Source of the DNA: Piscinibacterium candidicorallinum
GTDB taxonomy: Bacteria; Pseudomonadota; Gammaproteobacteria; Burkholderiales; Burkholderiaceae_C
Length of the DNA: 64,000 bases
Direction: 5' to 3'
Assembly (NCBI RefSeq): GCF_047549485.1
Contig: NZ_CP180191.1
Coordinates: 1,488,001-1,552,000, forward strand
Below, piece by piece: positions 60,986 through 64,000 of the stretch (within the stretch, counting starts at the first letter, position 1; every line of letters begins with the position of its first letter). The position numbers and the translations under genes were made by a program. The notes under the pieces were generated by a model. The model had not been told where the DNA came from. It made no database searches and was given only the letters and a program-made list of their open reading frames with translations.

Positions 60986-61092
60986 TCTTCGCACGTCGGG
61001 GCGCATGCGCCTCGAAACGCCGTGCTCTGCCTGCCGACCTCTCATACGCAACTCGGCCCGCTCGCGGCAGCTTCTAGATGCTCCCGTGGGCG

Positions 61093-61152
61093 TTCCCGCC
61101 TGTCTGGTGCGGCTCTTCAGGCATTTTGGTCTGAAGAAGCGCATGAATGCTC
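61093..61152 (+). repeat. REP-like palindromic repeat, copy C
   Basis: Hairpin TCTTCAG-(GCATTTTGGT)-CTGAAGA at 61114-61137, preceded by TGTCTGGTGCGGC and followed by AGCGCATGAATG. It matches copies A and B next to tag 50 kb away, with compensating changes in the stem. Confidence 0.5.
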
Positions 61153-61375
61153 GATGTCGATTCAGCGAGCTATCACGCTACATCGCGCGCTGTAGAGGCG
61201 ACGCGCCCACAAGTTCCCGTTGCTGAGGCTGGCTATGCGCATTTGAGCCCCGCGTTTCTGCAGTTCGTCGCAGTTGCGCTGAAACGGTCATCTGCACTCC
61301 GTAGAGTTCAGCCTGCTGCAGAGCTGGCGCAATTGCCAGACTGCGTCCATAACGAATTCATCCGCGGGGAGCATC

Positions 61376-62569
61376 ATGAAACTGCGTCGTCCTCTCTTCA
61401 AACCCATGGTCGTGGTTCTGGCCATTGCCCTGAGTGTCGGTCTGGCGGGGTGCAACAAGGGCGGCGGCGATGCTGCAGCCACGCCCAAGGAAGACAAGGC
61501 GCTGCGCTTCACGGCCCAGGAAGTCACCCAGCCCAAGCTGATGGTGCTGCCCGAGCTGGTGGAATTCAGCGGCCCGCTGTCCGCGGTACACAGCGCAACA
61601 GTGCGCAGCAAGGCAGCCGCGGCGCTGGTGAGCCTGGATGTGGCCGAGGGGCAGCGCGTCCGTGCCGGGCAGCAGCTGGGCCGACTGGACCTGGCGGATG
61701 CCCTGTCCCGCGTGGATGATCGACAGGCCAACCTGGCTTCGGCCCGCGCCCAGCTGGCCAACGCCGAGCGCACCCACGCCAATAACGAGCGTCTGGCCTC
61801 GCAGAACTTCATCAGCTCCACGGCGCTGGAGGCCAGCAAGTCCTCGCTGGAGAGCGCGCGCGCCGCGGTCCGTTCAGCCGAGGCCCTGCTGACCGGCAGC
61901 AAGGTGCAGCTGCGTGATGCGGCTCTGACCGCGCCGATCGACGGCATCGTGAGCAAGCGGCATGTGGTTGCGGGCGAGAAGCTCGCGTTCGATCAGCCGG
62001 TGGTCACCATCGTCGATCTGCGCGTGCTGGAGATTGCCGGCGCAGTCGGTACGCACGAAGTCTCGCGCCTGAAGGTGGGCATGCCAGTGTCGGTGAAGGT
62101 GGAAGGCATCGACAAGCCGCTGGACGCCAAGATCAGCCGCATCGCGCCGGCAGCGGAAAGCGGCACGCGCTCCATCGGCGTGTTCGTGCGCCTGGAGAAC
62201 CCCAGCGAGACGCTGAAGGCCGGGCAGTTCTCGGTGGCGTCGGTCAACGTGGCGGACACGCCGCCGACCATGACGATCCCCACCGTGGCCGTGTTCACGC
62301 TCAGCGGGCAGGACTACGTGTGGACTGTGGAAAACAGCAAGCTCACGCGCCGCATCGTGACCACCGGCCGCAAGGATGCCGCCAGCGGCCGCGTGGAAGT
62401 GCTCTCCGGTCTGCCCAAGGAAGCCACCATACTGGCCCAGCGCTTTGACGGCCTGAAGGAAGGCAGTGAAGTGGCGGTGCTCAAGCCGGGCGCGAGTGTG
62501 GGTGACAAGGCTCCGGTTCCAGCGGTCGCATCACCGGCGCCAGCCGCGGCGACAGACAAGAAGAGCTGA
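61376..62569 (+). CDS. RND efflux periplasmic adaptor (membrane fusion protein), lipoprotein
   Basis: 397-aa adaptor linking an inner-membrane RND pump to an outer-membrane channel. The N-terminus has a lipoprotein signal: a hydrophobic VVVLAIALSVGLAGC with the lipobox Cys at 26. Family features are LVSLDVAEGQRVRAGQQLGRLD, a helical hairpin (about 110-175), LTAPIDGIVSKRHVVAGEKL and a beta-barrel. The last 40 residues are Ala/Pro-rich. The pump gene starts 13 bp downstream. Substrate unknown. Confidence 0.92.
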   Translation: MKLRRPLFKPMVVVLAIALSVGLAGCNKGGGDAAATPKEDKALRFTAQEVTQPKLMVLPELVEFSGPLSAVHSATVRSKAAAALVSLDVAEGQRVRAGQQLGRLDLADALSRVDDRQANLASARAQLANAERTHANNERLASQNFISSTALEASKSSLESARAAVRSAEALLTGSKVQLRDAALTAPIDGIVSKRHVVAGEKLAFDQPVVTIVDLRVLEIAGAVGTHEVSRLKVGMPVSVKVEGIDKPLDAKISRIAPAAESGTRSIGVFVRLENPSETLKAGQFSVASVNVADTPPTMTIPTVAVFTLSGQDYVWTVENSKLTRRIVTTGRKDAASGRVEVLSGLPKEATILAQRFDGLKEGSEVAVLKPGASVGDKAPVPAVASPAPAAATDKKS

Positions 62570-62582
62570 TCGGAGCGCCACG

Positions 62583-64000
62583 ATGGTCATCACCAAAGTC
62601 AGCATCCAGAACCCCGTCTTTGCCACCATGATGATGGTGGCGCTGATGGTGCTGGGCCTGTTTGCCTACCAGCGTCTGCCGGTGGAGCAGATGCCCGACG
62701 TGTCGCCACCCGGTGCCTACATCGAGACCCGCTACCCCGGCGCATCGCCCGAGGCTGTGATGCAGGAAGTCACCCGCCCGATCGAGGAGGCGGTGAACGG
62801 CATCGCGGGCGTCAAGCGCATCATGTCCAACAGCTGGGAAGGGCAGAGCGGCGTCAATGTCGAGTTCACCTTGAACACCGACATGAACCGCGCGGTGCAG
62901 GAGATCCGCGACCGCGTAGCCGGCGTGGCGAGTGGCTTCAACCGCGATGTGAAGGCGCCCACCGTCTGGCGCTGGAACAACGACAACTCCTCGCCGATCA
63001 CGGTGCTCAACCTCAAGAGCGCAGACCGCGGCATCCGCGAACTCTCGATGATCGCGGACCAGACTGTGGTCAAGCGCCTGCAGCGCGTCGGCGGCGTGGC
63101 CCGAGTGGACGCCTGGGGCCTGGCCTCGCGCCAGGTGGTGGTGCAGTTGGACCCGGTGCGCCTGAAGAGCTACGGCATTACGCCGGCGCAGGTGAGCGAG
63201 GCGCTGCGTGCTGCCAATGCGGACTTTCCGGTGGGTCTGCTGACCAACGCCACGGGCGAGGCGATCGTGCGCGTCGAGGGCAAGACCCGCGACCCCAAGG
63301 CGCTGGCGGACATTCCGGTCATGCGCAACGCCAACATGACCCTGACCCTGGGCGACATCGGCCGCGTCGTGGAGACCGAGCGTGAGCAGATGTCGATGAG
63401 CCGCATCGACGGCAAGCCCGCCGTCACGGTCAACATCTTCAAGATGCAGGACGCCAACATCGTCGAGACTGGCGAGGGCGTGAAGGAAGCCGTGGCCGAG
63501 CTCAAGAAGGCGCTGCCGCCGGGTATCGAACTCGAAGTGCTCTATGCCAACAGCGACTGGGTCAAGGACTCGCTCAACGGCGTGAAGCGCACGCTGATCG
63601 AAGGTGCCCTGCTCACCGTGGCGATCGTCTTCCTGTTCCTGAAGAGCTGGCGCAGCACCATCATCACGGGGCTCACGCTGCCGGTGTCGGTCATGGCGTC
63701 CTTCATCGCGGTCTATGCCTGCGGCTTCTCGCTGAACTTCATGACCATGATGGCGCTGTCCTTGTGCATCGGCCTGCTGATCGATGATGCGATCGTGGTG
63801 CGAGAGAACATTGTGCGGCACATCCATCTCGGCAAGGACCACCATACGGCCTCCCTCGAAGGCACACAGGAAATCGGTCTGGCCGTGATGGCCACCACCT
63901 TTGCGATCTGCGCGGTGTTCGTACCGATCGCCTTCATGAGCGGCATCATCGGCAAGTTCTTCTTCCCCTTCGGCATCACGGTGGCCGTGGCGGTGCTGGT
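62583..64000 (+). CDS. RND efflux pump inner-membrane subunit, N-terminal part (runs off window)
   Basis: Proton-driven AcrB/MexB/MdtB-type pump; the frame is open to the window end (472 codons of about 1040). The first helix is VSIQNPVFATMMMVALMVLGLFAYQRLPVEQMP, followed by the porter domain (YPGASPEAVMQEVTRPIEEAVNGIAGV). TM segments begin near residue 340, and LSLCIGLLIDDAIVVRENIVRH is the TM4 with the conserved Asp pair for proton relay. The pattern is closer to the HAE1 drug/multisubstrate group than the metal group. Co-transcribed with the adaptor. Confidence 0.93.
   Translation, partial: MVITKVSIQNPVFATMMMVALMVLGLFAYQRLPVEQMPDVSPPGAYIETRYPGASPEAVMQEVTRPIEEAVNGIAGVKRIMSNSWEGQSGVNVEFTLNTDMNRAVQEIRDRVAGVASGFNRDVKAPTVWRWNNDNSSPITVLNLKSADRGIRELSMIADQTVVKRLQRVGGVARVDAWGLASRQVVVQLDPVRLKSYGITPAQVSEALRAANADFPVGLLTNATGEAIVRVEGKTRDPKALADIPVMRNANMTLTLGDIGRVVETEREQMSMSRIDGKPAVTVNIFKMQDANIVETGEGVKEAVAELKKALPPGIELEVLYANSDWVKDSLNGVKRTLIEGALLTVAIVFLFLKSWRSTIITGLTLPVSVMASFIAVYACGFSLNFMTMMALSLCIGLLIDDAIVVRENIVRHIHLGKDHHTASLEGTQEIGLAVMATTFAICAVFVPIAFMSGIIGKFFFPFGITVAVAVL

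Larger units (their letters stand above)
60731..61375. other. Intergenic stretch with palindrome and REP-like repeat
   Basis: 645 bp without a convincing gene. Open frames here are rich in Arg/Ser/Ala and lack ribosome sites. Two structured elements are inside, a 22-bp perfect palindrome at 60964-60985 and a REP-like hairpin at about 61093-61152. The promoter of the efflux operon should lie at the right end. Confidence 0.55.

Noticed and set aside
60887..61195. Possible 102-aa protein in the intergenic region before the efflux operon.
   Set aside because: No ribosome site, composition rich in Arg/Ser, overlaps the palindrome and the REP-like hairpin.
62481..63845. Minus-strand frame of 454 codons over the RND pump.
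   Set aside because: The plus strand encodes an unmistakable RND transporter open to the window edge; the minus frame is His-rich antisense.

Overview
The window is GC-rich, densely coded chromosomal DNA whose gene content looks betaproteobacterial (Burkholderiales or Rhodocyclales). The pointers are an NtrC with a Fis-type tail, a betaproteobacterial-style wax-ester/PHA storage cluster, an FbpB/FbpC-type iron transporter behind a good Fur box, a fumarylpyruvate hydrolase/maleylpyruvate isomerase pair, and an RND efflux pair. The genus cannot be fixed from the sequence alone.

Left chromosomal flank (1-12345): the end of ntrC, an FAD aromatic-ring hydroxylase, then a storage-lipid neighbourhood. 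That neighbourhood holds an acyl-CoA-binding protein, a wax ester synthase/DGAT with a Lys/Ala-rich tail, a TPR protein, a TetR regulator, a patatin lipase, a phasin and a double-SDR fatty acyl-CoA reductase. Together these could convert acyl-CoA to fatty alcohol and then wax ester, coat the granule and mobilise it. A small unknown protein, two REP-like hairpins and tag (3-methyladenine glycosylase I) follow.

Integrated element (12346-50784, about 38.4 kb): it sits in the 3' end of tRNA-Ser(CGA). A 14-bp direct repeat of the tRNA end marks both junctions. The left part is the maintenance module: tyrosine integrase with GGGGGTAG arm-type repeats, an AlpA-like regulator, a primase/PriCT-2/RecA-like ATPase protein and a polyvalent-protein-like protein. 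Next come accessory genes: a decayed SRAP gene, a bacterial OGFr-domain protein, an NrtR regulator divergent from a metallophosphoesterase, and unknowns. The right 26 kb is defence. It starts with a DISARM-like operon (C5 methyltransferase, UvrD helicase, DrmA, DrmB, and a NERD-nuclease/helicase where DrmC might be expected). A type III restriction-modification pair follows, then a Zorya type I set (ZorA-B-C-D) with a coupled extra SF2 helicase and a Vsr endonuclease. Most neighbouring genes overlap or nearly touch, suggesting long polycistrons. No conjugation genes were recognised.

Right chromosomal flank (50771-64000): tRNA-Ser(CGA), divergent fbpC and fbpB, an SDR lacking the catalytic Tyr and Lys, a FAH-family hydrolase and a maleylpyruvate/maleylacetoacetate isomerase, a small membrane protein, a GST, an acyl-CoA dehydrogenase divergent from a quinone oxidoreductase across a 14-bp palindrome, a DHFR-like protein, and an RND adaptor plus the start of its pump, which runs off the window.
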